Part shown: piece after piece, positions 1 to 12,400 of the stretch | How the letters are laid out: the number at the start of each line of letters is the position of its first letter | Position numbering within the stretch: position 1 is the first letter of the stretch | Source of the DNA: Petrosia ficiformis | Taxonomy: Eukaryota; Porifera; Demospongiae; Haplosclerida; Petrosiidae | Assembly: GCA_947044365.1 (NCBI GenBank) | Contig: OX345636.1 | Coordinates: 13,473,309 to 13,537,308, forward strand | Direction: 5' to 3' | DNA length: 64,000 nucleotides | Notes under the pieces: model-generated | Database searches by the model: none | Told to the model about the DNA's origin: nothing | Seen by the model: only the letters and a program-made list of their open reading frames with translations | Made by a program: the position numbers and the translations under genes

Positions 1-61
1 TGTTTTTGTATACAATCAGTCAGAAGCGTTATCGTAACCTTTTAGAGCACTTTTCCAGTAA

Positions 62-1443
62 AGGGATGGTTCCAAGAGATCATGGAAACTACCCCAATAT
101 GATATCCAGGCCGTAGTGAAGTACATGTACATACGTAACCTTGCAAGCACTCATGCAATACCACTACCTGGAAGACTTCCAGGGCATAAAGATAAGGCTC
201 TTTTATTACCTTCAGATATGTCTTAAGAGGTCAGTGCACCGGCAGTACATGGAAGCATGCTCTGTTGAGGGCAGGCAATGCCTAAGCTGGGCAACATTTT
301 CTTCCCTTTGGTCAATGCTAGTACCTGAGATCAGTACAATAAAGCCTGCCACTGATCTTTGATTTGTGTGTCAACAAAATGTTGCTAGCATCATAAAATC
401 TGTTAACCTACCAAAGAACGAAAAGTCTGAAAGGCTTAAAGATGCAGAAACTCATCTATCTCTAGCAAGATTACAGCATACACACTATAATGAGGCATGC
501 TCTGAGGCTAAGAGTGTGTGGGAAAGTTATAAAAATGAAGCGATTGAATCTGAAGGTAGGTATAGTGGGTATAATGCATTATAGCTTTGAGTATGCCCAA
601 AATGTACATTATCCTTCAAATCCGCAACAACCAGGCCCAGCATACATGTACTTCAAGTCTTTATGTCGATGTGGTCTCTTTGGTATTACATGTGAACCCC
701 TTGGTTTTCAAGTCAACTACTTAGTTGGCAAGGGGGCTAATGCTACAATCAGTTTGCTGGATCACTTCCTTTATGCATGAACATGGAGTCCAAGAACAAG
801 AACTGTCACTGCATGCCGACAATTGTGTCGTTCAGAACAAAAACAATATTTTCATGCAGTACATACTTTGGCGTGTCATGACAGGGAAGAATAGAAGCAT
901 TGTTATCTCTTTCATGCTTGCTGGGCATACAAAGTTTGCACCAGACTGTTTTTTCGGTTTGATTAAGAGAAAGTTTCGACGAACAACTACATGTATATTC
1001 TCATTGAAAGATACGGTTGATGTGGTCAAGTCATCAATGGTTAGTGGTTGCAATATCAATCAACTCACCAAAAATGTTGATGGTCAGAGACTGGTTATTT
1101 GGAGGGATTGGAAATCATTCCTTGCTGATACGTTTCAGCACATACCCCGAATTACATCCTATCATCACTTTCGTTTTGACTCGCAACACCCAGGGTTCGT
1201 TTTTCTAAAGGAATTTTCTAACAGTACTGAAGAAAGGGTGAAGATGGTCAATACTGGTACTATCTTGAACTCAACGCATCTTCCTAAAGAAATTCATCCA
1301 GCAGGAATGGACATTAAACGAAGGTGGTATCTCTATGAAGAAATACGACCATTATGTATGTCATCAGAAAGTGCAGATCTGACCTACCCCCATCCATCTG
1401 AGCCAATGCCAGGCACCCAAACTACAATGTGCACTTTTATTTA
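62..1443 (+). pseudogene. DUF7869-domain protein gene, decayed (mobile-element type)
   Basis: Three overlapping frames together read as one protein of the DUF7869 type, a family abundant in sponge and cnidarian genomes and usually regarded as element-derived; its biochemical role is not established. Recognisable stretches are PATDL then FVCQQN near 345-380, YAQNVHYPSNPQQPGP near 590-640, KGANATISLLDHF near 730-770, LSLHADNCVVQNKNN near 805-845, LAGHTKFAPDCFFGLIKRK near 917-975 and YHHFRFDSQHPGFVF near 1158-1205. It is broken by an in-frame TGA at 360-362 where relatives carry a Cys codon, a frameshift near 565-580 and another near 770. Weak similarity continues upstream to about position 60. 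No intact start was found. I am confident of the family and of the damage, less of the exact limits, because the 5' part may run off the window. Confidence 0.75.
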
Positions 1444-1739
1444 GTTAACAAAAATTAAATCCCTTTTAGTAAACTGAGAAATCGGGCAAAACATTAGAGG
1501 TGGTGTACATCTGATACAGGTAAAAGTCAAAAAAGGAAACGAACTTGCAGTCATTGCCATGAAGAAGGGCACACCAAGACTTGTCCCAAACTTCTAAACT
1601 GATAGCAGTTTTGTACTGTTTAATAATGTCATTTAGAAATGTCAACATGCTCTGAAATTTTTTTGTGAAGAAGTGATAAATGTAGAATGTATTGGGAGAA
1701 AAAAATTTTTTTCTACAAAAATTATGGTAGTACCCTTTT

Positions 1740-2275
1740 TGCTTGACCAGTCACAATTATATATGTGTTTGTGTCACTTGCGCAACTATGGGTTGTATAC
1801 ATAGTTAAGGAAGTTGCGTCATTCCCGGGGGCTCGGTCAATTAATAGGTGTGGCACGTAAAAGAACGCGCATCTGAGCTACAGACCCGCCAGCAAGTTTC
1901 AGAAAGGATGTAAAACTGCTAATAACTGTTGTATATACAGTATAAATATTATGCAAGAATCTTTAACAAGTAAGTATGATAAGTTGTTGAGTTTCAGACA
2001 CGAGGAAGTCATCATTTAGAATCTTGAAGGAGTACTTAGTCAGTTCATCAGAGATCTGTGTACTTAGACTGCAATCAAGCTTACAGTTACTTCTTCAGGC
2101 CCCAGCTTTCGAGTACACAGAAAGGTAGAGACACTAGTGCCATCAGCAATTCTTGATACATTGTCATCACAAAGCAATATAGGGATACTTTTTTTCTCAA
2201 TATATCTTGTTTTTATCTTGTAGTTTGAAAACACAAACAGTACACTGTCCCTTGACAAATCACATAACACAATAA
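1740..2275 (+). repeat. Interspersed repeat R1, subfamily b
   Basis: This unit is repeated in inverted orientation at 46721-47200. Both begin with a GTGTCACTTG... and AGTTAAGGAAGTTG block and end with a GGGATAC...TCAATATATCTTGTTTTT block. The minus strand of this copy is open for 68 codons (2064-2270) and includes SIPILLCDD, ADGT and STFLCTRKLG; the copy at 46.7 kb keeps nearly the same reading. The head is shared with the R1a copies at 16.6, 37.05 and 54.2 kb. Short internal pieces also lie in CNOT9 introns near 10085-10150 and 30175-30255. No terminal inverted repeats are evident, so the element class is unknown. Confidence 0.6.
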
Positions 2276-2279
2276 AGCT

Positions 2280-3520
2280 GGATATTTAGAATGAAGTTTC
2301 AGTTGTTTTCGTTACATAAGGTACTATAATTAATTTAACATATTCAATCCTTGTACTTTCTCATTACTACAATGATTCTCCGTACAAGTAATGTGCCAAC
2401 CATTTGGGAAAGAAACATTCTTGGGAAAACATTTTTTGTACATGTACCTTTGTATATCAGCTGTATGGGGAGAAAATTTCCCGACATTGATCATGCAAAC
2501 ACAGCGGTAATCTGATGCTTATCATCTAGTGCTGATGTTTCAACATGCTTACTTCAATGTTTCTCCATTGTCCATGCTGATGATGGAACTACTTACATGG
2601 CTGTTTAGTCCCACTTGAGAACTAGCTCGTCTGGAATTTCACAACTGAATATACAGTGTATATCTGTCAAGTAGAGTTCCTTATGTTAATTTGGACTTGG
2701 AATTGGCTCTCCTTTTTGAAAATCCCATTCTTCGTAGCACACTACATGCCCATTCGTTATTGAGCCTCATTGAGGCCCAAACTCGTCAAGGGAGGCTCAG
2801 TCATATTTTAGTAATCACTGTTCCTCAAGATTTCATAGACACTATTGTATCTTGTAAATACTTATCTAGACTCTTAGTGAGAATAGATTTCAGGGGACGG
2901 AATTTCCCAATAGCAGGCAGTAACTACTTTCTAAAGAAGTTAACCCAAGATCAATGGTACTGAATACAATGAAAAGATATCAACTTCAATTCATACAAAA
3001 TCCATGTCAGGACAGGTTTCCTCATGCAACCCAATACAAAGAAAATCAGTGATGTTGCTAAAAGGAGCAGTAGAAGAGAATTGTAGTCCTCTGAGAGGAA
3101 GGTTTCTAATCAAATCAGTGTTTTTCCTAGGATCAAAAGCAAGCGAGTCACAACCACACCCACTGAACATACCTACATGTATTAATTACCACACATATTG
3201 TTATTTTGTTATTACTCATATGGTTAATGTGAGCTACATGTATAATACTGCTCAGTGCAGCCGAGAGAAGCTTTTTCCATTTCCTATATGTGATCAAATG
3301 CTACTCGAATTCCTTTTTACTTCCTCATGCAGCTTAACAGCATCAAGAGTATACATGTATAATAGAAAGAGAGGGAGAGCATTGCACTTCTGTATAAGTG
3401 TTTAGCACAACCCTGCGAAAAGTACATGACCTTTACAATAATATTCACAATTTCATGATGTAATCATCCCGTGTGAAGTAGGCGTTGAGGCGTTATGTGA
3501 CCACAACCGTCACCACATTG
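2280..3520. other. No recognised gene; two unassigned open frames
   Basis: Two plus-strand open frames, 2691-2963 and 3004-3405, have no recognisable motif and no clear splice context. The first starts at a TTG. The rest is AT-rich with scattered TACATG words. I see no RNA gene or mobile element ends. Confidence 0.4.
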
Positions 3521-3529
3521 TAAACAAAG

Positions 3530-3618
3530 ATGAATGATGCAGCAACCACACCATCACGGATCCCATCTGTGCAGCGTTTGCCTCATTTATCAAGTCGTGT
3601 TGCTGGTTCTACAATTAG
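3530..3618 (+). other. Possible first coding exon of an unrecognised gene
   Basis: An ATG at 3530 opens 29 codons (MNDAATTPSRIPSVQRLP...) that end exactly at a good donor, AG|GTAAGG. A downstream block with an acceptor-like CTTCAG and an AAG|GTAAGG donor (about 3660-3735) stays open in the matching phase, but the intron would be only about 42 bases. No homology is recognised and no further exons can be followed, so this may be coincidence. Confidence 0.22.
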
Positions 3619-4425
3619 GTAAGGCGATCTTCCACTGTCGAAGGTTCTGAAAACTTCAGGATTTGTGGCATCTCTCCAGAAAGTTGCGAGGGAATATGGC
3701 AATCGAGGAATAGTTGGATTTCACTTTGTAAGGTAAGGTAGCTCGGATTGTTCAACTCAGCTTGATCGTCACTGTCAATCTCAAAATCACTGTCTTCGTA
3801 TAGAATATCTCTCTCAAGCTTCAGTATGTAAGTGTATCACTATTCACGTGATTATTAAACATGCTTGGGCTTTGTGAACCGCCTTGTTGTCTAGCACGTA
3901 CTTTTCACCATCTTCTCAACTCACGTACTTTTCACAGGGTTGTGCTATAAGTGTGATACTCTCCATCTCTATTATATACTCTTGACAGCATCTACATGTA
4001 TATGCATGTCTCATTTTTCATGTCTTGTAACAGATTCCAGACGTAAACATACACAAGGAACTAATTTCCACACAAACTTCCCATTTCAGGTATTTGTGTC
4101 CCACATATTACGCAGTCTACAAAACATACCATGTAAATGTACCTCATCATCCCACAATAGCCTTCCAGCCTCCCACTCGACTTTATATACTATCTTGACG
4201 AGGCCTCTTCACTGTTAGCACATCTTCAGAGTGCTAGAGGGATTGAGACAACTCGTTTGCTTGGAAGAGCAACTTACTCTGATGCTTCGCCATTTTACAC
4301 ACGTGGTCAATTAAGTATAGGTGTGGTCACAATAATTAAAAGTGTGGCTGCCTCTCCCACTCCTGTTTCAGATTTTCAATGTGTAATGTACGCGTTTGAC
4401 GTGTTTTAGAGAAAACATAAATTCA

Positions 4426-4502
4426 AATGTTCCTGGTCCTCAAAAAAGATGGCCAGCAGAGACCAGTATTAAATCTGAAAAAGCTAAACGTCTTTGTGTG
4501 GA
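4426..4502 (+). pseudogene. Reverse transcriptase fragment of a retrotransposon
   Basis: A short open stretch reads FLVLKKDGQQRPVLNLKKLN, matching the first conserved block of the reverse transcriptase of DIRS/Ngaro-like and related retrotransposons, where FLVPKKDG..RPVINLK.LN is typical. Only about 25 residues are recognisable. No catalytic YxDD block, long terminal repeat or recombinase was found nearby, so this is a small relic. Confidence 0.6.
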
Positions 4503-4504
4503 AA

Positions 4505-5045
4505 GACATTCACAAGTATAAGGGGATTAGTACATGTAATCATACATGTACATGTACAATAGAGCATGAATATACACACGTCAGTGCTGCATTTAGAAAA
4601 ATTGCCAAGGGGCCGAAAAGGTATTTGCTGAAATACATGTAAAGTGGGGTGGTGAGCCCTATGTGTGTGTAAGCACATGGTCAAGTAAGGGAGTCTGTGG
4701 GTAAGCTTCCCAAGGAAAATTATAATTTTAGACTCTCAGAGATCCCTTCTGGTGCATTTTCAGACAAATATTTGACCATAAAAAATATTTCCTGAGCAGA
4801 TTTGATATGGAATTGAAAATCCCAAAGAATACCCGTTTGACTTAAAAGAAAACTACATGTAACTCAATTACATGTAGCTATACCTACCTTTGATTGTTCA
4901 TTAAAAGTTGCAAATTCATAATTTATGCTGAAAAATTGCAAGTTAGAGCACCACCCCCCTAAATGCAGCCCTACACATGCATGTTAAATCATATACTGTA
5001 GAGTATGAATACGTACAGTATTCATGTACTATGTACATGTACTTG
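4505..5045. other. Intergenic or intronic, TACATG-rich, no gene seen
   Basis: This stretch holds several TACATGTA words and AT-rich unique sequence. It was searched on the minus strand for further exons of the SPT5-like gene and none could be recognised. Confidence 0.4.
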
Positions 5046-5051
5046 ACATAC

Positions 5052-6134
5052 ATTTATCAATTCTTCCAAGAAATTTCTTGAACCCTTCTTCTTCTTCATC
5101 AATATACTCCTCTTCCTCATCATCTGTTTCCTCTGTGTAGAGAAAAAGGAATTCACTTTCAAGTGTTACATTAAATACATGTATATGTTAAATAGCAATC
5201 ACCTGCTTCATCTTGAATGAAATCTGAACGTGGACGTTTACTAGCACGATGTTCAAATTCTTCTTCCTCCTCCTCCTCCTCCTCTTCTTCCTGTAAATTT
5301 GAAGTGCGTATATACATGTATTTGCAGTAGTTAAAATTACAAATATTGTACATGTACGTATGTACATGTACAATATGTATGTATGTACATGTACATGTAT
5401 TATTACATATTATGTACATATATATAGTTTTAGTGTTTCGTTTCTTTCAGGGAGGAACCATCAGGGTTTTTGATAATTAACCAAGCCCTTGGAATGACGT
5501 AACTTCCTTAACTACAGTGTACATCCATGTACACAACGCATGAAAAAGCAAATACACTGTATATATATACATATTATAAATGTACATGTAGTTTGAACTG
5601 AAGGGAAACCTGAACGGCCCTACCTACATTTTATGAATGCATTGTGTGGTTATTAAAACCTCACCCACACAGGCTGTGCAAAAGGTTACTGTATACATGT
5701 AGTCTGACAGTGTTACATGACCATGTACCATGCTTAGTATTTAATTAATTAAACAGTAATAACTACAATGTGAATATACCGCCAAAAATCATGTTAATTT
5801 ATACATGTAGAGAAACTAGAGATGCACTCAGTCTAATAAGGGTACACCAAATCCCAATGGAAAAGCAACATGTGGGAATCAAGATCAGTCTTGAAGGTTT
5901 CAAAGGCCCAAAAACTAATATTTTATGGGCAGGGTTTGAAATTTAATTTGACAAATCTGTAAACTTGATACCTGGAAATGATTAATTTTGACAAAATATC
6001 TCTCAGACGTAAATATTCTGATAAAATACCCAATACCTTCCTAGAGATAATTTCAAGACTTATCTTGATTCTTACACAATTGCTGCTCTTTTATGGGGAG
6101 ATATCTTAAAAACTGAAATAATCAATTACATACA

Positions 6135-6195
<61 letters not shown>

Positions 6196-6311
6196 ATAAA
6201 ATTATATATATATATATATATAATGAGTTTTAGCCTTTTCATTGAACAAACAAGTAATAATACTGATCTGCACTGTACCTCGCTGTAAAGTGAGTCCTCA
6301 CTCTCTGACAT
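5052..6311 (-). CDS. SUPT5H: SPT5-like transcription elongation factor, N-terminal exons only
   Basis: SPT5 pairs with SPT4 as the DSIF elongation factor on RNA polymerase II. Three exons fit in phase. Exon 1 (6279-6311) encodes MSESEDSLYSE and ends GAG|GTACAG. Exon 2 (5203-5290) encodes eleven Glu, then FEHRASKRPRSDFIQDEA. Exon 3 (5052-5132) encodes ETDDEEEEYIDEEEEGFKKF and onwards. Animal SPT5 proteins begin MSDSEDS, followed by an acidic tract and a KKPR..FI.DEA element, and the order here is the same. The family is about 1000 residues with NGN and KOW domains; none of those was found in the remaining 5 kb of this strand. The gene is therefore either truncated here or continues through very small exons I cannot see. 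It is divergent from CNOT9. The long (TA)n tract lies in intron 1. Confidence 0.6.
6143..6222. repeat. (TA)n microsatellite
   Basis: About 80 bases of alternating TA with one short AATAATAAAA interruption, in the first intron of the SPT5-like gene. Confidence 0.9.
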
Positions 6312-6476
6312 ACTTGATAAATCTCCTTAGAAAAATGAGAAGAGAGTACTTCTAACACGAGGTAGAATTTCTTTGATTGGGCGAGGTTTTGTCCTCGTGA
6401 TTATCACGTGTTGATTTTTAGCCCCTCCTAATTTTTTTTGTTGTGTGTGTGTGTGTGTAGTGTACGGTGTCACTCA
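6312..6476. promoter_or_regulatory. Divergent promoter between SPT5-like gene and CNOT9
   Basis: Only 165 bases separate the two divergent start codons. The interval holds an inverted CCAAT box (ATTGG at 6376-6380), a palindromic E-box CACGTG at 6405-6410 and a (TG)n run near 6440-6458. No TATA box is evident for either side. Control of both housekeeping transcription genes by one short region is an inference from spacing. Confidence 0.5.
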
Positions 6477-9400
6477 ATGGCAATAAACTTTGGAAATCAA
6501 ACTGTAAGATATACAATATACATAATTATAAATAATACTTCAATTTATTTTAAAACTTAGAGATCTCCAGTTGTGACGACAGCCAGATCGCTGTCCTCCC
6601 CAGTTCCTTCTTCAGAGGTATCACGTGACTCATCAAGACCCAATGTAGGTGGTGGTGTGGTGGATCGTGATCAGGTATACACATGGATATTGGAACTCAC
6701 TAATCCAGAAACACGAGAACATGCATTAATAGAACTAAGGTATGGACCGTTTCGTCTCATTCCGAGACTGTTTGAATGGGAATGAGAATGTCTGGTGGTC
6801 AATCAATGATAATTAATCCATCACTCTAGTTTTGTGATATTACATTTGTACCTTAAGTAAATTGTGTATGTACATGTACAAAGATTGGGTCCATTTAGTC
6901 TCATTCCCAGACTGGGAATGGTACATGTATTTATATTCTTTTATAATCATTTCCAGTAAAAAGAGAGAAGTTCTTCCTGATCTAGCACCAATGTTATGGC
7001 ATTCATTTGGTAAGTATTCTATCTTTGGAAACAAAGTATACACAAATGTGTATTCTATAATGTATACATGTACATGTACATGTATGTAGTTATGTACATG
7101 TACATGTATATGACCATTTAATACATGAGAATCCAATGCATTCATTATAGTGCTGCTTTGATATAATGATACACATTATTATGACATACATCACGTAAAA
7201 ATCCTATTCTTGTAAATTCATTTACCTTTTCTACCATTGTGTCCATAACAGAAATATACATGTATACAACAAATATTATACGTGTACATGTACATGTATT
7301 TAAAGGGTTATGTGATGACATATCATATCGTGTCATTACATATGACATGGAAATTTTTCATGTTGTGGCAGCACTAAAGTAATGCACATTACATGATGGT
7401 TGGTACATGTACATGTACATGTATGTGTAGATGTACTTCACTACAGTATTACACAGTATTATTGTATTTACAGGTACAATGGCAGCACTGTTACAAGAGA
7501 TTGTAGCAATATATCCAGCAATCAACCCTCCTACTTTAACAGTAAGATATAATCATGTTTGTGTACTTGTAGCATGAGACCATGTCCTCATTGTTCACAT
7601 GTACATATACTTGTACATTTGTGTACATGTATATACATGTATGTACAAGTATATATATGTACAATACATGTTTGATAATAATGTATAGTTTCTCAAACCT
7701 TTAGTTTAGTTATAGTTTATTTAATATTAGTTTTTAGTTAACTAACTAAAAGTGCCCATTATTGGCCAATTTTTATTTCAGTTACATGTAGTTATACATG
7801 TAGTTATTGCAGTTGACTTTTAATTTACATGTACATGTATTTATACATGTACATGTATTTGTAGTTTCATTAATTTCGAGTCACAGTGCATTACTAAAAT
7901 GGGTTTTAGTTACAGTTATAGTCAACAAAAGCAACACTAATATATGTACATGTACTGTATATACACTGTACATATACAACATGTACATGTACATGTTGTA
8001 TATGTACATGTACTGTATATACACTGTACATATACAACATGTACATGTACATGTAATCATTTTTGTGAGAAGACTTTGGCTACATGTATGATTAATGTTT
8101 TTACAGAGCAAAGCTGTCTGGTGGTTATGTACTTGGGACTATTAATCGATTGGTTGCATCCCTACCATCAGTAGTTCAGTACATGTACATATTGATTACA
8201 CTGTACATGTACTTTCCTATACTACATGTACATGTACATATTGATTACACTGTACATGTACTTTCCTATACTACATGTACATGTACATATTGATTACACT
8301 GTACATGTACTTTCCTCATACTACATGTACATGTACATATTGATTACACTGTACATTCCTCATACTACATGTTCATGTACATTGATTACATTGTCCATTC
8401 CTTAGGCTCAACAATCTAATAGAGTGTGTAATGCATTAGCCTTACTACAATGTGTTGCCTCTCATCCTGATACCAGATCACAATTTCTAGCAGGTTTGTA
8501 TCAATGTACATGTATACTAGGGCTATAATGGATCCTGTACATGTATTTTACTATCCGGATACCCATTCACATAACTATCAGCTACCCTGGTTACTCCTTC
8601 AATCATCAACATGAAATTTATGACTATTACACGTACATGTAAGCAGGGTTTTTTTAGGGGGTTTGAGGGGAGCATTTTGCCCCCTCTGAGCTTTAGCCAT
8701 TGCAATGTTTTATTATTAAGGAATGATAAATTACTACTTTTTTGCATACATGTGTAATTGCAGATTAAAAACGAGTGCCGTCGGGATGGGACCTTCGCCT
8801 ATGCATATTTTATTTTCAATGGTGATAGTAATTAAAAATTAGAATGTTCGTTCGTTCAATAGAGAGAACATTCGTTTTAGTAAATTCCCCATTCGTTTAT
8901 GCCCTGGTACATGTATATAGTGAAACTCCTTTATTGAGGACACCCTGCATTAAGAACACTTAAACATGTCCCATGTGCTTTATAATATACATGTAAACTC
9001 ACCTGAAATGATGACACCCCTGTAATTGTATTTGTCCCAAGAGTGTCAGGAATAGAGGAGTTTCACTATACAAAGTACATGTACATGTATATAGGAAGCA
9101 GGACAAGAGGTGAAAATAGGTCAAAATGTCTAGGAGTTGACTCAATGTTTCCACACCCCTGACCTCATCCCTTTACTGTAATGAACTGTAACATGTATAT
9201 TTCCAAGCAGTCTTTGTGTTTTTACAGATTGTTCTGCACTCTACAAGCCTAAAAAGCTGGTAACCTGGAGCAAGATGCTTATGCATCATTTTATTCCATT
9301 TACATGTTCAGTTTTTACACATGCACAGATATTGAATGAGTACATGTACCTGGATACAAAACAAAAAACAGATCTAGCTGTTCGGTTCAATAAAAACTGG

Positions 9401-12400
9401 GTATCCATTCTAGCCCATAGTGTATATGGATATTTGACAATGTATCTTTCTAGCCTGAGTCAGTTACATGTACATACATATCAATTTTCATGTACATGTA
9501 CTATAACTGTTTGCTTTGTTCATGTAATTTTTACCATATTAATTACACATACATGTACATATAATACTATAGCTCACATTCCATTGTTCCTGTATCCATT
9601 TCTTCATACTGTTAATTACACATATATACATACATATAATACTATAGCTCACATTCCATTGTTCCTGTATCCATTTCTTCATACTGTTAATTACACATAC
9701 ATGTATATACATATAATACTATAGCGCACATTCCATTGTTCCTGTATCCATTTCTTCACACTGTCAGTAAAAGCAGACCATTTGAATATCTGAGACTAAC
9801 AAGTTTAGGAGTGGTAGGAGCTCTAGTCAAGGTACTGTACATCAAGATTCTTATTGGGCCTAAAGTCAAGTGGGAATCCCTACATGAAGTTTGATTTTTC
9901 CAATTAAAATAGCTTTGAACTGAAAAGTGCCAACTTCATTGTCCAGCTAGTAACTTATTGACTGATAATTCATTTTAAACAACTACTTTTGATACAAATA
10001 AACCACAAAGCATTGCTACATGTAAATGTTGAACTATTTTTTCTCTGTTACAAATATTTTCTTGAGAATTACATGCACACTTACTTCTTAGTACACCGAA
10101 AAGTAGAGACACTACATGTATATAGTGCCATCAGCAATAATTGATACATGCAAATGTATTTTGTTTTCTCAATGTTTTCAATAACTTTTAGTCACTGTAG
10201 AATCTACTTTATAGCTACAGTACATGTACTAGTATTTACTAGGGCTGGGATAATTAATCAATTAATCAATTGATATTGAAAATTTTATTATCGATTATAA
10301 TTCTGTGATATCAATTATGCTAATTATTTCAGAAGACATACTTTTCAAGCAAATAAAGTAAGTGACAGGAAGCATTTTTGATCATCAAATTGGCCTAATT
10401 TCTCAGCACTGATTTTAATCAATTTCAGAATCTCAGCTGATTCCCAGCCCTGCTATTTACATGTACATGTAAGCTGGAAAATAATGAAGTTTCAAGAGTG
10501 CAAAAAATGTGCTTATTTATTGAGTTTGTTCTGACATCGTTTTTTATGAAGTTAACTGTTTATAACTATATAAATTACACATGTATACTACAAAACATGT
10601 ACTGTATATACATGTACATGTACACGTAATATGGCTGGTTTACAATTGAATAACCATTGACCCAGTACTAATACATGTACTGTACATGTACTATACCTGG
10701 GTGGAAGGTGATTTATATGCACATGTACCTTCAAATTTTCACAATCAAAACCTGCATTGTCCCCAGAAATAAAGATAGAGCAAAATTATATTAGCCCCAC
10801 CCATTTCAAACTGACCACTTCCTGCATTTTACATCTTACCTTTTTGTCTGACTCTCCATCTCTTTCCTATTTCTTGAAATACAGCCTTACACAATGCTCA
10901 ACTAAAAAAGGTTTAGTTATAGTTATAGATGACTAAACACCACTACATTATTTATTTTATTTAAATATAACTACATGTGTATATAATATAACTAAAACGT
11001 TTCTTATTAAGGCATTGTACTTTTAGAACTAAACTACAAATTGCAGGGCTACTGTGATAATTACATTGTATAGCTATAACTAAAATGAAATTGGCCAATA
11101 ATGGGCACTTTTAGTTAGTTAACTAAAACCAAAACCCTTTTAGTAAGCTCAATTTTTTAATTAAACTAAACTAAACATTTGAGAAACTAGGCGTACTATA
11201 ACTAAAAGTAGTCATTTTTGAAAACTAAAACATATATATATATACATGTACATGTATTCGTTATTAAGATGATACTAATCTTCATATTTATAATTGCTTG
11301 TACATGTAATTTTCTCCTTTAGACTGATGATCAAGAAGTGATACATTTTCTATTAACAACTGAAATAATTCCTCTTTGTTTACGTATAATGGAGTCAGGC
11401 AGTGAACTGTCCAAGACTGTAGCTACTTTCATATTACAGAAGATTCTTCTTGATGAGACTGGATTAGCTTACATTTGTCAGACATATGAGAGGTTCACTC
11501 ATGTAGCTATGATACTGGTGAGCAAATTATACATGTGTATATGAGAATATAGAATCTTCCCCCCCTTCAAGTCTGTCCTCTCCCCTTTAAATCTGTAAAT
11601 TTCAGCATTCCAACATGAATGTGTTAACAATTAACAATCCAAGTATATACATGTACATGAAGTGATTTCACTCTAAAATCACTCTAAAACTGACCACAGA
11701 AAAAGTAAAAATCCCAAATACATGTATTTCTGGGAGGGATGCCCCCAGACCACCCCTACTTTGCCATGCTTCATTGAAAAAGCACAGGTTTCCTCTCTTT
11801 CCCCTAATCTTCTCTCGCTTTAGAATATTCCTAGATAAAACTCTGTGTATAGTAGTACTGAAATGAATACTGCTTCTTGGTATTTGAATACTTGCTTTTC
11901 TTAATGAATGAATACTCTACTCGAATATTTGCTTGCTTACTCATCATAAATTGTTTGATTTGTTTCTTGTAAAATATTAATATTTTTTAGCTCACCATTT
12001 TGCTGTAAGTAGTTACAATAGATGTTTATAACAGCAACCATTGTGTTTTTATTGTTCATTCTCTGATCCATAAGCCTAGAAAACCAGTAACACGAACCAA
12101 GAAACTTCTCTGCTGCCATTTCATTTTTTAAATATATATAATTGCACATGTTTTGTTTCTGTGCATTGGCAAACGTTAAACAAATAATCGAATACCAAAA
12201 AATACAATCGAATACCTAAATAACCAACAAATATCCAAATATTTCGATATTCATTTCAACACTAGTGTATAGTACTTCTACATGTACATGTACCTTTATA
12301 ATTATGTATATTTACACTTGTACTGTGACTTAATTATCTGCAATACATTGTACGTATCTTTGTTAGTACATGTACATGTACATACACTACATGTACATGT

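Noticed and set aside
5171..5419. 82-codon poly-Glu frame as an independent gene
   Set aside because: Better explained as exon 2 of the SPT5-like gene bounded by a TTTACAG acceptor and an AG|GTGATT donor; the N-terminal part is TACATG repeat translation.
7807..8174. Overlapping frames rich in Tyr, Met, Cys, Thr, His and Val on both strands
   Set aside because: These are translations of TACATG/TGTACA repeats, not proteins.
9275..9724. 149-codon open frame inside a CNOT9 intron
   Set aside because: It reads through TACATG repeats and the two decoy partial exons; the real exon starts at 9725 with a different continuation.
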